42,373 nt of DNA from Pararhodobacter sp. (GTDB taxonomy: Bacteria > Pseudomonadota > Alphaproteobacteria > Rhodobacterales > Rhodobacteraceae): NCBI GenBank assembly GCA_020832545.1, contig JAFIEK010000035.1, positions 1-42,373 on the forward strand. The letters run 5' to 3'. The position numbers and the translations under genes are program-made. The notes beneath the pieces are model-generated. The model had not been told where the DNA came from and did not search any database. It saw only the letters and a list, made by a program, of their open reading frames with translations. Each line of letters starts with the position of its first letter. Positions within the stretch are counted from its first letter, which is position 1. Shown piece after piece: positions 23,252-34,177 of the stretch.

Positions 23252-24513
23252 CAGTCGCGCACCTTGCCGATGATCAGGCTGGCATTGGTGCCGCCAAAGC
23301 CAAATGAATTCGACAACGCCACATCGATCTTCCGGTGGCGCGCGGTGTTGGGCGCCAGATCAAGCCGGGGCGTGACGGCAGGGTTATCTAGATTGATTGT
23401 CGGTGGCGCTACCTGATCGCGAATCGCCAGCACACAGAAGATCGCCTCCACCGCGCCCGCTGCCCCCAGCAGGTGGCCGATGGCGGATTTGGTCGAGGAC
23501 ATGGTGGCCGTGTCGGCGGCATCGCCCAACAGCCGCTCCACCGCGCCCAGCTCAATCGTGTCAGCCATGGTCGAGGTGCCGTGAGCGTTGATGTAGTCCA
23601 CCTGATCCGGCGTGATCCCTGCCCGCTTCAGCGCGGCCGCCATCGAACGGTAGGCCCCGTCGCCATCCTCCGACGGCGCGGTGATGTGATAGGCGTCGCC
23701 TGACATCCCGTAGCCCAGCACCTCGGCGTAGATCTTCGCCCCGCGCGCGCGCGCGTGCTCATATTCCTCCAGCACCACGACGCCTGCGCCCTCGCCCATC
23801 ACAAACCCGTCGCGATCAGTGTCATACGGGCGGCTGGCCTTGGCAGGGTCATCGGCGCGTTTCGTTGACAGCGCCTTGCAGGCGTTGAACCCGGCGATGC
23901 CAATCTCCGAAATCGGGCTTTCCGCCCCACCCGCGACCATCACATCCGCATCGCCAAAGGCAATCAGCCGCGCGGCATCGCCGATTGCATGTGCGCCGGT
24001 CGAACAGGCTGTCACCACCGCGTGGTTCGGCCCTTTGAACCCGTAGCGGATGCTCACCTGGCCGGAAATCAGGTTGATCAGCGCGCCGGGGATGAAGAAC
24101 GGCGACACCCGCTTGGGCCCGCGTTCCTTGATCAGCACCGCCGTTTCGGCAATCGTCGACAGCCCGCCGATGCCCGAACCGATCATCACGCCGGTGCGAT
24201 AGCGGTCCTCTTCGTCTTGCGGCATCCAGCCTGAATCCTCGACCGCCTGCTGCGCGGCGGCCATACCATATAGGATGAAATCATCGACCTTGCGTTGTTC
24301 CTTCGGCTCCATCCACTGGTCAGGGTTGAAGGTGCCGTCACTGCCATCGCCCGTCGGGACTTCGCAGGCATAGATTGTTACCAGATTCGAGGCGTCGAAT
24401 CGGGTGATCGGCCCCGCTCCTGACTGCCCAGCGACCAGCCGCGACCATGTCGCCTCGACCCCGCAGGCCAAAGGCGTGACCATCCCCAGTCCCGTCACCA
24501 CAACTCGGCGCAT
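23251..24513 (-). CDS. fabF: Beta-ketoacyl-ACP synthase II
   Basis: A 420-residue condensing enzyme elongating acyl-ACP with malonyl-ACP. Thiolase fold with the active-site Cys in VTACSTGAHAIG (about residue 170), His in YINAHGTSTMADT and His in TKSAIGHLLGAAGAVEAI, plus the C-terminal SNSFGFGGTNASL. ATG codons lie at 24516 and 24513; GGAGG lies 7 nt before the second, which also matches the usual N-terminus MRRVVVTGLG. In many alphaproteobacteria it follows acpP directly; here acpP is about 2.5 kb away on the other strand. Confidence 0.97.
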   Translation of the reverse strand: MRRVVVTGLGMVTPLACGVEATWSRLVAGQSGAGPITRFDASNLVTIYACEVPTGDGSDGTFNPDQWMEPKEQRKVDDFILYGMAAAQQAVEDSGWMPQDEEDRYRTGVMIGSGIGGLSTIAETAVLIKERGPKRVSPFFIPGALINLISGQVSIRYGFKGPNHAVVTACSTGAHAIGDAARLIAFGDADVMVAGGAESPISEIGIAGFNACKALSTKRADDPAKASRPYDTDRDGFVMGEGAGVVVLEEYEHARARGAKIYAEVLGYGMSGDAYHITAPSEDGDGAYRSMAAALKRAGITPDQVDYINAHGTSTMADTIELGAVERLLGDAADTATMSSTKSAIGHLLGAAGAVEAIFCVLAIRDQVAPPTINLDNPAVTPRLDLAPNTARHRKIDVALSNSFGFGGTNASLIIGKVRD

Positions 24514-24609
24514 CATGTTCCCTCCGAAGATCGCGTTTCCTGCCTGATACACAAGCCAGCGCGGCTGGGAAAGCCCGGTTGCATTCCCATGCGCGGGCGC
24601 GCGCCGTGC

Positions 24610-25839
24610 TCAGCCCATGATGATGATCTGAACATCCGCCACATTGGTGCCGGTACCCCCGCTCACCAGCAGATCACCCGCAAGGCTCAGCGCCCGGTTC
24701 GAATCGTTGTTGTTCAGTAGCGCTGCCCAGTCGCCACCCGCCGCCGCAATGCGCGCCAACGTGCCGCCATCGACCAGGCCACCCGCCGCCTCGGTCGGCC
24801 CGTCGCGTCCATCGGTGCCGCCGGACAGGAACACCCAGGGGCGGCTTACACCGTCCATCCCGGCGGCCACCCGCAAGGCCAGCTCCTGATTGCGCCCGCC
24901 CGCACCGTCACCGCGCAACACTACCGTGGTTTCGCCGCCACAAAAGGCCAGCACCCGCCCCGGCCCGGCCCCGCGCATCCGCGCCACCAGCATGTCAGAG
25001 GCCTTGGCCACATCGCCCACCAGCGCCTCTTCCCAAACCACCCCGCGTGCGGCCCGCACCATCGCCGCCACCGACATCGCGTTCGAGCCGATCAGGCGGT
25101 TCTCCGCCACGGGCAGCGCCAACCCCTGCTCCGGGCGCGACAGCGCCGCGCGCACCGCCTCCGGCATCCGGGACCACACTCCGCGCGCCTCCAGCATCGC
25201 GCGCACCTCGGCACGCCGGGCGATCGGCGCCACTGTCGGGCCTGAGGCAATGACCCGCAGATCATCGCCGATTACATCCGACAGAATCAGCGCCACCACC
25301 CGCGCCGGAGCCGCCGCCCGCAGAAAACCGCCGCCCTTGAGCCGTGACAGATGCTGGCGAACGCTGTTCATCTCAGTGATATCCAGCCCCGCGCCCAGCA
25401 TGACCCGGCTGGCCTCGGCCTTGTCCTCCAACGTCACGCCATCCACCGGCGCGGGCAACAGGGCTGAGCCCCCGCCCGATATCAGCGCCAGCACCACATC
25501 CCCCGCGCCCGCCCCGGCCAGCATTGCCTCGACCGCTGCGCCCGCGCGCAACCCGCCCGCATCCGGCACCGGATGTCCGGCCACATAGACCTCTGCACCG
25601 GCCAGCGGCTTGGCGTTCTCGGCATTCGTCACCACCAGCGCCCCGGCCACCCGTGCGCCCAGACCCTCCAGCGCCGCCCCCGCCATTGCTCGTGCAGCCT
25701 TGCCCACGGCAATCAGCCAGATCCGCCCTTCATCCAACGGAACTTCAGCCAGCGCACGCTGTACCGCCGCTGCCGGATCAGCCGCCGCCACCGCTACATC
25801 GAACAGCGCCCGCGCCTCGTCCCGCATGGAATCAATCAT
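24610..25839 (-). CDS. Glycerate 2-kinase, class II (GckA/TtuD, MOFRL family)
   Basis: A 409-residue cytosolic kinase, DUF4147/MOFRL architecture. N-terminal domain about residues 1-230 (RIWLIAVGKAARAMAGAALEG, LALISGGGSALLPAPVDGV, with Lys and Gly-rich loops). MOFRL domain about 290-409 (LAFCGGETTVVLRGDGAGGRN, FLSGGTDGRDGPTEAAGG, ending DLLVSGGTGTNVADVQIIIM). It forms 2-phosphoglycerate from D-glycerate in serine-cycle, glyoxylate or tartrate metabolism; which route applies here is not visible. The start at 25839 has a weak ribosome site; ATG at 25827 is an alternative. It is not clearly in an operon with fabF (about 96-bp gap). Confidence 0.93.
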   Translation of the reverse strand: MIDSMRDEARALFDVAVAAADPAAAVQRALAEVPLDEGRIWLIAVGKAARAMAGAALEGLGARVAGALVVTNAENAKPLAGAEVYVAGHPVPDAGGLRAGAAVEAMLAGAGAGDVVLALISGGGSALLPAPVDGVTLEDKAEASRVMLGAGLDITEMNSVRQHLSRLKGGGFLRAAAPARVVALILSDVIGDDLRVIASGPTVAPIARRAEVRAMLEARGVWSRMPEAVRAALSRPEQGLALPVAENRLIGSNAMSVAAMVRAARGVVWEEALVGDVAKASDMLVARMRGAGPGRVLAFCGGETTVVLRGDGAGGRNQELALRVAAGMDGVSRPWVFLSGGTDGRDGPTEAAGGLVDGGTLARIAAAGGDWAALLNNNDSNRALSLAGDLLVSGGTGTNVADVQIIIMG

Positions 25840-25918
25840 GAAAGCCCCCGCCCGCTTCAGGCGTCAATCTCTGGCACAATTCCCCGGCCACTGCTAGAAC
25901 GCCGGTAAGAAGCGCCGC

Positions 25919-26003
25919 ACCGGCCCCCTCATCTTGCCGGAAATACGCGCCGGGGGTGAATGGCCGCAGGCCAGAGGGGGGCTGGCAAGCCCCCCTGCCC
26001 AGC
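25919..26003. repeat. Intergenic repeat, copy C, with 8-bp hairpin
   Basis: CATCTTGCCGGAAATACGCG, then GGGGGTGAATGGCCGCAGGC, ending in the hairpin GGGGGGCT-GGCA-AGCCCCCC (25976-25995). It lies in the divergent space between the glycerate kinase and fabG genes (25840-26081), unlike the other copies, which sit at gene 3' ends. I see no convincing sigma70 promoter here by eye. Confidence 0.8.
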
Positions 26004-26081
26004 CAGACGCCGGGCAAGGGAACGGCGCAACCGACGGATTTCCGCAGCCATCGGCGGCGACAGCAAGAAGGATAGAAAACC

Positions 26082-26819
26082 ATGTTCGATCTGACCGGCA
26101 AATGCGCCCTGATTACCGGCGCGTCAGGCGGAATTGGCGCGGCAATCGCGCGCACGCTGCATGGCGCGGGGGCCACTGTGGGGCTTTCGGGCACGCGCGA
26201 AGATCCGCTGCGCGAACTTGCCACGGAACTGGGCGAACGCGCCCATGTCCTGCCCTGCAACCTCTCGGACCCTCAGGCGGTAGAAGCCCTGCCAAAGGCT
26301 GCGATCAACGCCATGGGGGCGCTGGACATTCTGGTGAATAACGCCGGTATCACCCGCGACAACCTGTTCATGCGAATGTCTGACGACGAATGGCAGTCGG
26401 TGCTCGATGTCAACCTGACCGCTACCATGCGGCTGTGCCGGGGCGTCATGCGGCCGATGATGAAGGCCCGCTGGGGGCGGATCGTGAATATTTCCTCGAT
26501 CGTCGGCACCACAGGCAATCCGGGGCAGACAAATTACGCCGCGTCAAAGGCCGGGGTGATCGGCCTCACCAAGTCGCTCGCCGCCGAAGTGGCCTCGCGC
26601 GGGATTACGGCCAATGCGGTGGCCCCCGGCTTCATTGCCACCGCCATGACCGACAAGCTGAGCGATGAGCAGAAGGCCCGCATCAACACGCAAATTCCCG
26701 CCCAACGCATGGGCACGCCAGAAGAAATTGCAGCGGCGGTGCTGTATCTGGCCTCGCCGGAAGCTGCCTATGTCACAGGATCGACCTTGCATGTGAACGG
26801 CGGAATGGCCATGATCTGA
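26082..26819 (+). CDS. fabG: 3-oxoacyl-ACP reductase
   Basis: A 245-residue short-chain dehydrogenase reducing beta-ketoacyl-ACP with NADPH. Seen: TGASGGIGAAIA nucleotide-binding loop (residues 12-23), NNAG motif (LVNNAGITRDNLFMRM, typical of FabG), catalytic Ser near 139, Tyr152 and Lys156 (NYAASKAG), and the C-terminal GSTLHVNGGMAMI. The start ATG at 26082 follows AAGAAGGATAG. It is followed 184 bp later by acpP, which has its own promoter candidate. Confidence 0.97.
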   Translation: MFDLTGKCALITGASGGIGAAIARTLHGAGATVGLSGTREDPLRELATELGERAHVLPCNLSDPQAVEALPKAAINAMGALDILVNNAGITRDNLFMRMSDDEWQSVLDVNLTATMRLCRGVMRPMMKARWGRIVNISSIVGTTGNPGQTNYAASKAGVIGLTKSLAAEVASRGITANAVAPGFIATAMTDKLSDEQKARINTQIPAQRMGTPEEIAAAVLYLASPEAAYVTGSTLHVNGGMAMI

Positions 26820-26844
26820 GCGGGGACGGGAACTGCGAAAGCGT

Positions 26845-26872
26845 TTGCCAAGGCGCGTGACTGTGCTATAGG
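26845..26872 (+). promoter_or_regulatory. Candidate acpP promoter
   Basis: TTGCCA (26845-26850), 16-nt spacer, TATAGG (26867-26872), leaving a leader of roughly 125 nt to the acpP ATG. A separate strong promoter for acpP fits its high expression in bacteria. Confidence 0.55.
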
Positions 26873-27003
26873 CGGCGCTGATTGAGGCGGGACCTGCCCG
26901 CGCTTGTCAGGCCTTGCGCCACGGCGGCGAACGGCCTTCATTGCTTGCAAAAGCGACCAGGATCACCAGGGCGGGTACCGCCGAAGATAAACGAGGGAAG
27001 ACC

Positions 27004-27237
27004 ATGAGCGACATCGCAGATCGCGTTAAGAAAATTGTCGTCGAACATCTCGGCGTCGAAGAGGACAAGATCACCGAGAACGCCTCGTTCATCGACGATC
27101 TGGGCGCCGACAGCCTGGACACCGTGGAACTGGTCATGGCGTTCGAAGAAGAGTTCGGCATCGAAATCCCCGATGACGCAGCCGAGAACATCCAGACCTT
27201 CGGCGATGCGGTCAAGTTCATCACCGAAGCCGCCTGA
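27004..27237 (+). CDS. acpP: Acyl carrier protein
   Basis: A 77-residue acidic four-helix protein carrying acyl chains on 4'-phosphopantetheine. The attachment site is Ser37 in [30 protein letters not shown] is the usual helix III region. The start at 27004 follows CGAGGGAAG. It supplies acyl groups to FabF/FabG and to the LpxL-type acyltransferases downstream. A strong hairpin follows the stop. Confidence 0.98.
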   Translation: MSDIADRVKKIVVEHLGVEEDKITENASFIDDLGADSLDTVELVMAFEEEFGIEIPDDAAENIQTFGDAVKFITEAA

Positions 27238-27250
27238 TTGACCTCCGGCA

Positions 27251-27302
27251 CCGCGCCGCACCGCCCCTGTGGGCGCATGCGGCGCGGCGCTTGGCGCTTT
27301 TC
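27251..27302 (+). terminator. Hairpin/terminator downstream of acpP
   Basis: A 10-bp perfect stem CCGCGCCGCA / TGCGGCGCGG (27251-27260 with 27278-27287) encloses an inner CGCCC-CTGT-GGGCG stem. A TTTT run appears 10 nt later. It may be partial, letting some transcripts reach the acyltransferases. Confidence 0.6.
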
Positions 27303-27400
27303 GGGCGGCGCTCAGGTGCCGCCCCAAGCCGCCTCAGACGCGCTTCGCCGGACCGGAGGGCCTTTGCCACACCGCATCCCGCAGCGCCGATGACCCCGAT

Positions 27401-28354
27401 ATGACCACCCCTCCCCCGAAACCTCCTCACCGCCCGACCGCGCCTGACAGTCTGGCCGTGCCGCCGCCTGCCCGGTCGCCCCGGTTCAAGGACCGCGCGA
27501 CAATGGCCGGTGTGCGGTTACTGTTGGCGTTGCCCTATCTCTGGCGTTTGCGTCTGGCCGGTTGGACCGGTCGCAATGTGATTGCGCGAACCTCCCGCAT
27601 CCAGCCCAAAATCCGCGCGGCGGTGACGCATCTCTTTCCGGATCTGCCTGAGCCCGAGGTGGCGCAGATCTGCGCGCGCGTGCCCGAAAACATGGCCCGC
27701 ACCGCCGTCGAGATCATCTCGGGCGCAGATTTCTATCACCATACCGCCGCCTCGCCGGTCTCTGGCCCCGGCTGGGACGCATTGCAAGAGGCCCGGCAAG
27801 CAGGCCGCCCGGCAATTCTGCTGACCGCGCATTTCGGCAACGCGGCGGCGGTGGGTGCGGCGCTCAAATCGCGCGGCTTTCAGATCGGCACCTTTTTCAA
27901 GCCAATGCCTGACCCGGCAACCAACCGCTTTTACACCGCCGCCGTCGAGGCCGTGACCAGCCCGCTCTTTCCCACCGGGCGCGAAGGGGTTGCCGGCATG
28001 ATCCGCCACCTGCGCCGTGGCGGCATGCTGTCGATCAGCTTTGATCTGGACCGCCCGCACGGGGTGATGCTGGAGTTTCTGGGCAAACCCGCACGCACCG
28101 TGCTGTCGATGGCTGAAATGGCACTGAAATATGAGGCGCTGCTGGTACCGGTCTATGGTATCCGCCGTCCCAGCGGGGTTGATTTCGATGTGTTCATCGA
28201 TGCGCCCATTGCCCATAGCGACCCACACACGATGACCCAGGCCATCAATGACAGTCTGGGGCAGATGGTGACGCACCACAAGGATCAGTGGCTCTGGTGG
28301 CACCACCGCTGGAAAAAGGGCCACCCCAAAGATGCCGACGCACCGGAAGGCTGA
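27401..28354 (+). CDS. LpxL/HtrB-like acyltransferase with degenerate HX4(D/E) motif
   Basis: 317 residues. A Pro-rich N-terminus is followed by a hydrophobic segment (about 35-60) and the LpxL/HtrB lysophospholipid/lipid A acyltransferase fold: RIQPKIRAAVTHLFPDLP, NMARTAVEIISGADF, FPTGREGVAGMIRHL, FLGKPARTVLSMAEMALKY. In this family catalysis needs His-X4-Asp/Glu; here the block reads TAHFGNAAA, so the acidic residue is replaced by Ala. It could be inactive, regulatory or a pseudoenzyme paired with the next gene. The start at 27401 is chosen because upstream codons belong to the acpP terminator area. It stops 4 nt before the next ATG. Confidence 0.88.
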   Translation: MTTPPPKPPHRPTAPDSLAVPPPARSPRFKDRATMAGVRLLLALPYLWRLRLAGWTGRNVIARTSRIQPKIRAAVTHLFPDLPEPEVAQICARVPENMARTAVEIISGADFYHHTAASPVSGPGWDALQEARQAGRPAILLTAHFGNAAAVGAALKSRGFQIGTFFKPMPDPATNRFYTAAVEAVTSPLFPTGREGVAGMIRHLRRGGMLSISFDLDRPHGVMLEFLGKPARTVLSMAEMALKYEALLVPVYGIRRPSGVDFDVFIDAPIAHSDPHTMTQAINDSLGQMVTHHKDQWLWWHHRWKKGHPKDADAPEG

Positions 28355-28358
28355 AGGC

Positions 28359-29240
28359 ATGACAGCGCCCGCAACCAGACGTCGACGGCTGAAGCACTGG
28401 CTGGAACTCTTCGCGTTCCGGCTTTTTGTCAGGCCGGTACTGTGGTTGCCTTATGCCACCCGCATCCGGTTCTTCGGCGCACTGGCGCAATACGCTCTCG
28501 CGCCAGTGTCCGGGGTCAGGAAACGCATCCGCGCCAATCTGGCCCATGTCTTTCCTGACCTGCCCAAGCCAGAAGTCGAGCGCCTGTGCGGTGCAGTGGT
28601 CAACAATGCCGCCCGCGCCTTTATCGAGATGCTGTCAGGCGCAGAATTCGCCCGCCATATTGCCGGAACCCCGATGGAGGGGCCGGGCGTGGCCGCGCTG
28701 GATGCGGCGCATGAACAGGGCCGCCCGGTGGTGCTGGTCACCGGGCATCTGGGAAATTATGATGTGGCGCGCGCGGTGATGAGCGCGCGCGGCTACCGCG
28801 TGGCCGGGCTTTATGCGCCAATGACCAACCCGCTGGTCAACCGCCATTATGTCGCGGCGATCGAAAGCATCGCGAAACCGCTGTTCCCGCGCGGGCGCGA
28901 AGGGATGGCGGGTATGCTGCGCTTTCTGCGTTCAGGCGGCATGCTGGGCGTGGTCATTGATCAGTACATGAAACACGGCGAACCGCTGGATTTTCTGGGC
29001 AAGCCTGCCCCCACCGCGCTGTCGGCTGCTGAAATGGCGCTGAAGTATCAAGCGCTTCTGGTGCCCGGCTATGTGATCCGCCAGCCTGACGGGCTGAGCT
29101 TTCGCATCCATATGGAAGATCCGGTGCCGCATTCAGACCCGGTGACCATGACCCAGGCACTCAATGACAGCCTGTCAGAGAAGGTGCGCCAGCATATGGA
29201 TCAGTGGTTCTGGCTGCACCGGCGCTGGATCAGGCACTGA
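28359..29240 (+). CDS. LpxL/HtrB-like acyltransferase
   Basis: A 293-residue paralogue of the preceding gene with the same blocks (RIRANLAHVFPDLPKPEV, FPRGREGMAGMLRFL, FLGKPAPTALSAAEMALKY, HMDQWFWLHRRW). Its motif VTGHLGNYDVARA keeps His-X4-Asp, so it should be catalytically competent, transferring an acyl chain from acyl-ACP to a lipid A precursor or lysolipid at the inner membrane. The start at 28359 follows GAAGG; the frame is open from 28332 inside the previous gene. The acyl acceptor cannot be named from sequence. Confidence 0.9.
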   Translation: MTAPATRRRRLKHWLELFAFRLFVRPVLWLPYATRIRFFGALAQYALAPVSGVRKRIRANLAHVFPDLPKPEVERLCGAVVNNAARAFIEMLSGAEFARHIAGTPMEGPGVAALDAAHEQGRPVVLVTGHLGNYDVARAVMSARGYRVAGLYAPMTNPLVNRHYVAAIESIAKPLFPRGREGMAGMLRFLRSGGMLGVVIDQYMKHGEPLDFLGKPAPTALSAAEMALKYQALLVPGYVIRQPDGLSFRIHMEDPVPHSDPVTMTQALNDSLSEKVRQHMDQWFWLHRRWIRH

Positions 29241-29279
29241 AGCCCCTGACCAGCCCTTGCAGATTCAGCACCTGCAGGC

Positions 29280-30164
29280 TCAGCGCAGCCGGGCAGCCGC
29301 CACGATCTCGCCCTGACCCGGCTCTTGCAAGATCACTACTGCCGGATCTTCGCCCTCGATCTCGACGGACAGGTGAAGCGGCGCGCGCATGTCCCATGTG
29401 CCGATCGCTTCCCAACTGGTGACGATGTTGTAATACTGCGCCTGACGCCCGGCATTCTCGCCCGCCTCAATCTCGACATGCGCCGAAGGCAGGTAGCGCA
29501 CCAGTTGCAGGCTGAGGGGCTGCAATGTTGCCAGCTGCCCGGTTTCGGCATCAGCCGCCAGCGCACCCAGCATCGCCGGAGCTGCAGGCCCTATCCCGCG
29601 TGAGGACAAAAGGAGCGGCGCGTCAACGTTGGTGCGGGTGCTGGCGCTGATTTCCAGCACATCGCCGCCATTGCGCTCCAACGCCAGATTAATGTGCGCA
29701 GCGCGCATGCGCTGCGCGGCGATCAGGTCCATGACCTGCATCACGCGAAAGCCCTCGACAATCTCCAGCCCGTTGATCACCACTTGCGGCGTGTAGATCG
29801 TGGAATGGCCGTGGCGGCGGGCGTAGCGCTTCTGGCGTTCCGCGTGATCAGGCAGGGCAAAGACATCAGTCCAGCCGATATAGTCCCAGTAATCGACATG
29901 CAGCGCCAGCGCGATCACGTCTTCGCGCATCGCCAGATCCGCCATCATCGCATCGGCGGGCGGACAGGATGCGCAGCCCTGGGACGTGTAAAGTTCCAGC
30001 ACAACCTGGCTGTTGAAACTTTCATCCGGCATCGACAATTGTGCCCGCGCCACCCCCGGCACCATGGCGGCGGCCAGCGTGACCAGCACGGTCGCACGCG
30101 CCATCGCAGACCGCATTCGGTGCCAGATCTGTCGCAGCGGGGGCGCTGTCGCGCTCGGGTCCAT
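29280..30164 (-). CDS. DUF1223 thioredoxin-fold secreted protein
   Basis: 294 residues. A basic start, then a hydrophobic segment and signal-peptidase-like site (VLVTLAAAMVPGVARA-Q, about residues 24-39), so it is probably periplasmic. The DUF1223 domain follows: VVLELYTSQGCASCPPADAMM with a CXXC pair, ALHVDYWDYIGWTD, TPQVVINGLEIVEG. The fold resembles thioredoxin, but the redox partner is unknown. The start at 30164 follows AGAGGCGACA. It is divergent from acnA; as I recall, DUF1223 next to acnA or ccm genes recurs in alphaproteobacteria, hinting at a role near cytochrome c biogenesis or oxidative stress. Confidence 0.88.
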   Translation of the reverse strand: MDPSATAPPLRQIWHRMRSAMARATVLVTLAAAMVPGVARAQLSMPDESFNSQVVLELYTSQGCASCPPADAMMADLAMREDVIALALHVDYWDYIGWTDVFALPDHAERQKRYARRHGHSTIYTPQVVINGLEIVEGFRVMQVMDLIAAQRMRAAHINLALERNGGDVLEISASTRTNVDAPLLLSSRGIGPAAPAMLGALAADAETGQLATLQPLSLQLVRYLPSAHVEIEAGENAGRQAQYYNIVTSWEAIGTWDMRAPLHLSVEIEGEDPAVVILQEPGQGEIVAAARLR

Positions 30165-30299
30165 TGTCGCCTCTCTTGTCGTCGTGCCTTTAATGACAGG
30201 CAAATGAACCCGCTGGCAAGCCATCGCAAGGGTCAAAACCACCGCCTACACCGGCTTGTGACCCCAGCGCACCGCAGCGAGAGCACTGCCCTTCGATGA

Positions 30300-30311
30300 A
30301 TTGTGCACAAT
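30300..30311. promoter_or_regulatory. 12-bp perfect palindrome upstream of acnA, candidate operator
   Basis: ATTGTGCACAAT is a perfect palindrome, followed immediately by AGTATACAAAAA with a second 6-bp palindrome GTATAC (30314-30319). Both lie in the 245-bp divergent space between DUF1223 and acnA, about 100 nt before acnA. The form suits a dimeric regulator such as a GntR-type repressor, but no regulator can be assigned. Confidence 0.5.
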
Positions 30312-30409
30312 AGTATACAAAAACGTCACGCCCCCCTTGATCGACAGAGGCAGATAAGGCATGAGCAGGACCAGCGAGAACCCTGTTTGCCAGAAGGGAG
30401 CCACAGCCC

Positions 30410-33181
<2,772 letters not shown>

Positions 33182-33206
33182 CAGAAGCGATCATGAACCA
33201 CTGACA

Positions 33207-33243
33207 GACGGGCGGGACCAGAAGCGGCTCCCGCCCGTCTTCG
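33207..33243 (+). terminator. Hairpin terminator after acnA
   Basis: An 11-bp perfect stem GACGGGCGGGA / TCCCGCCCGTC (33207-33217 with 33229-33239) with an 11-nt loop, then TTCGC. The T run is short, as is common in high-GC genomes. It starts 25 nt after the stop codon. Confidence 0.75.
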
Positions 33244-33262
33244 CATCACGGCTTCGCCACGC

Positions 33263-33455
33263 GGCGTCAGGGGGCTTTGCGCCCTCTGGGCCTACGGGCC
33301 AATTCCCCGGCCTCGCCACGGGCTCGGCGCTCAAAGCTGGGGCCTTCCACTGGAAGGCCCCCGAGACGCCGATCACTCCCCAGGATATTTTCAGACAGAA
33401 AATAAGTTGATCTCGGCGCTTTTCATTTTCTGTCGGGAGTATCCCGGAGGAGTCG
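33263..33455. repeat. Intergenic palindromic repeat, copy D
   Basis: Inverted copy of the unit at 26-213: GGCGTCAGGGGGCTT, then CCCCGGCCTCGCCACG, the 9-bp palindrome arms GGCCTTCCA/TGGAAGGCC (33340-33358), then AGGATATTTTCAGACAGAAA and its inverted partner near 33424-33446. Similarity to copy A runs over about 150 bp by eye. It lies between acnA and yajC, in a gene-free stretch from 33182 to 33764 that also holds the acnA terminator, a G/C homopolymer tract and the yajC promoter. Confidence 0.8.
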
Positions 33456-33571
33456 TCTGCAAGACGAAGGGGGCAGCACCCCAAATCACTGCCCACCATC
33501 CAGCCGCCCTGTCCCAGTACCCTGCATCACCAGAAGCCGGAGGGGCGCGCCCCCGCGCGCCCTGACCGGGC

Positions 33572-33611
33572 GGGGGGGGGGGGCGGGCCCCCCCCCCCCC
33601 CCCCGCCCCCC
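33572..33611. other. G-run followed by C-run (low complexity)
   Basis: Twelve G, then CGGG, then 17 C, then G and six C. A G-run on the left meeting a C-run on the right is what merged forward and reverse reads that both decay into poly-G would produce. It probably does not reflect the true sequence. Confidence 0.6.
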
Positions 33612-33677
33612 GGCGCGCCCCGGGCTGTTCCTTTATGTTCACCGGCGATCAACTCATAGCCAGCCGCCCGGACGCGC

Positions 33678-33704
33678 TTGAACTCGCCCCGGCCCGGCTA
33701 TAGT
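33678..33704 (+). promoter_or_regulatory. Candidate yajC promoter
   Basis: TTGAAC (33678-33683), 15-nt spacer (16 if read as CTTGAA), TATAGT (33699-33704), about 60 nt before the yajC ATG. Confidence 0.5.
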
Positions 33705-33718
33705 GTGCGCGCCAATCC

Positions 33719-33740
33719 GGCCGAGGCTTGTGCCTCGGCC
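33719..33740 (+). promoter_or_regulatory. Perfect 9-bp leader hairpin before yajC
   Basis: GGCCGAGGC-TTGT-GCCTCGGCC lies between the promoter candidate and the ribosome binding site GAGGA. It would form near the 5' end of the yajC-secDF mRNA. No T run follows, so it is more likely an mRNA-stability or regulatory hairpin than a terminator. Confidence 0.6.
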
Positions 33741-33764
33741 CACAACGTTGAACGAGGACCTCGC

Positions 33765-34124
33765 ATGTTCATCTCGCCTGCCTACGCCCAGTCCGCCGGT
33801 GACGGGGCCAGCATTCTGCAAACGATGATCCCCTTCATCCTGATCTTTGCGATCATGTGGCTCCTGCTGATCCGGCCGCAGCAAAAGAAGATGAAAGAGC
33901 ACCGCGCCATGGTTGAATCTCTGCGGCGTGGTGATCAGGTAGTGACCGCAGGTGGGGTCATCGGCAAGGTTTCCAAGGTCAAGGAAGATGGCGAGGTCGA
34001 AGTGGAGATCGCCGATGGTGTGAAGGTCCGTGTGGTGCGCCAGACGATCACCACTGTTCTGTCCAAAACCGAGCCGGCCCGGGAGCCTGCCAAGGAACCG
34101 GCCAAGGAAAAGAGCAAGGAGTAA
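33765..34124 (+). CDS. yajC: Preprotein translocase subunit YajC
   Basis: A 119-residue membrane protein with one helix (about residues 21-37, MIPFILIFAIMWLLLIRP), then QQKKMKEHRAMVESLRRGDQ and VVTAGGVIGKV, the family core. The C-terminus is a Lys/Glu/Pro repeat tail (EPAREPAKEPAKEKSKE). It associates with SecDF at the Sec translocon. The start at 33765 follows GAGGA; the frame is open upstream only in the leader. It is followed by secD after 53 nt. Confidence 0.95.
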   Translation: MFISPAYAQSAGDGASILQTMIPFILIFAIMWLLLIRPQQKKMKEHRAMVESLRRGDQVVTAGGVIGKVSKVKEDGEVEVEIADGVKVRVVRQTITTVLSKTEPAREPAKEPAKEKSKE

Positions 34125-34177
34125 GCTCTCCTCTCCGATCCCGCGCCCCCAGTCCGCCCCGAACGCAAGGCTATGCG

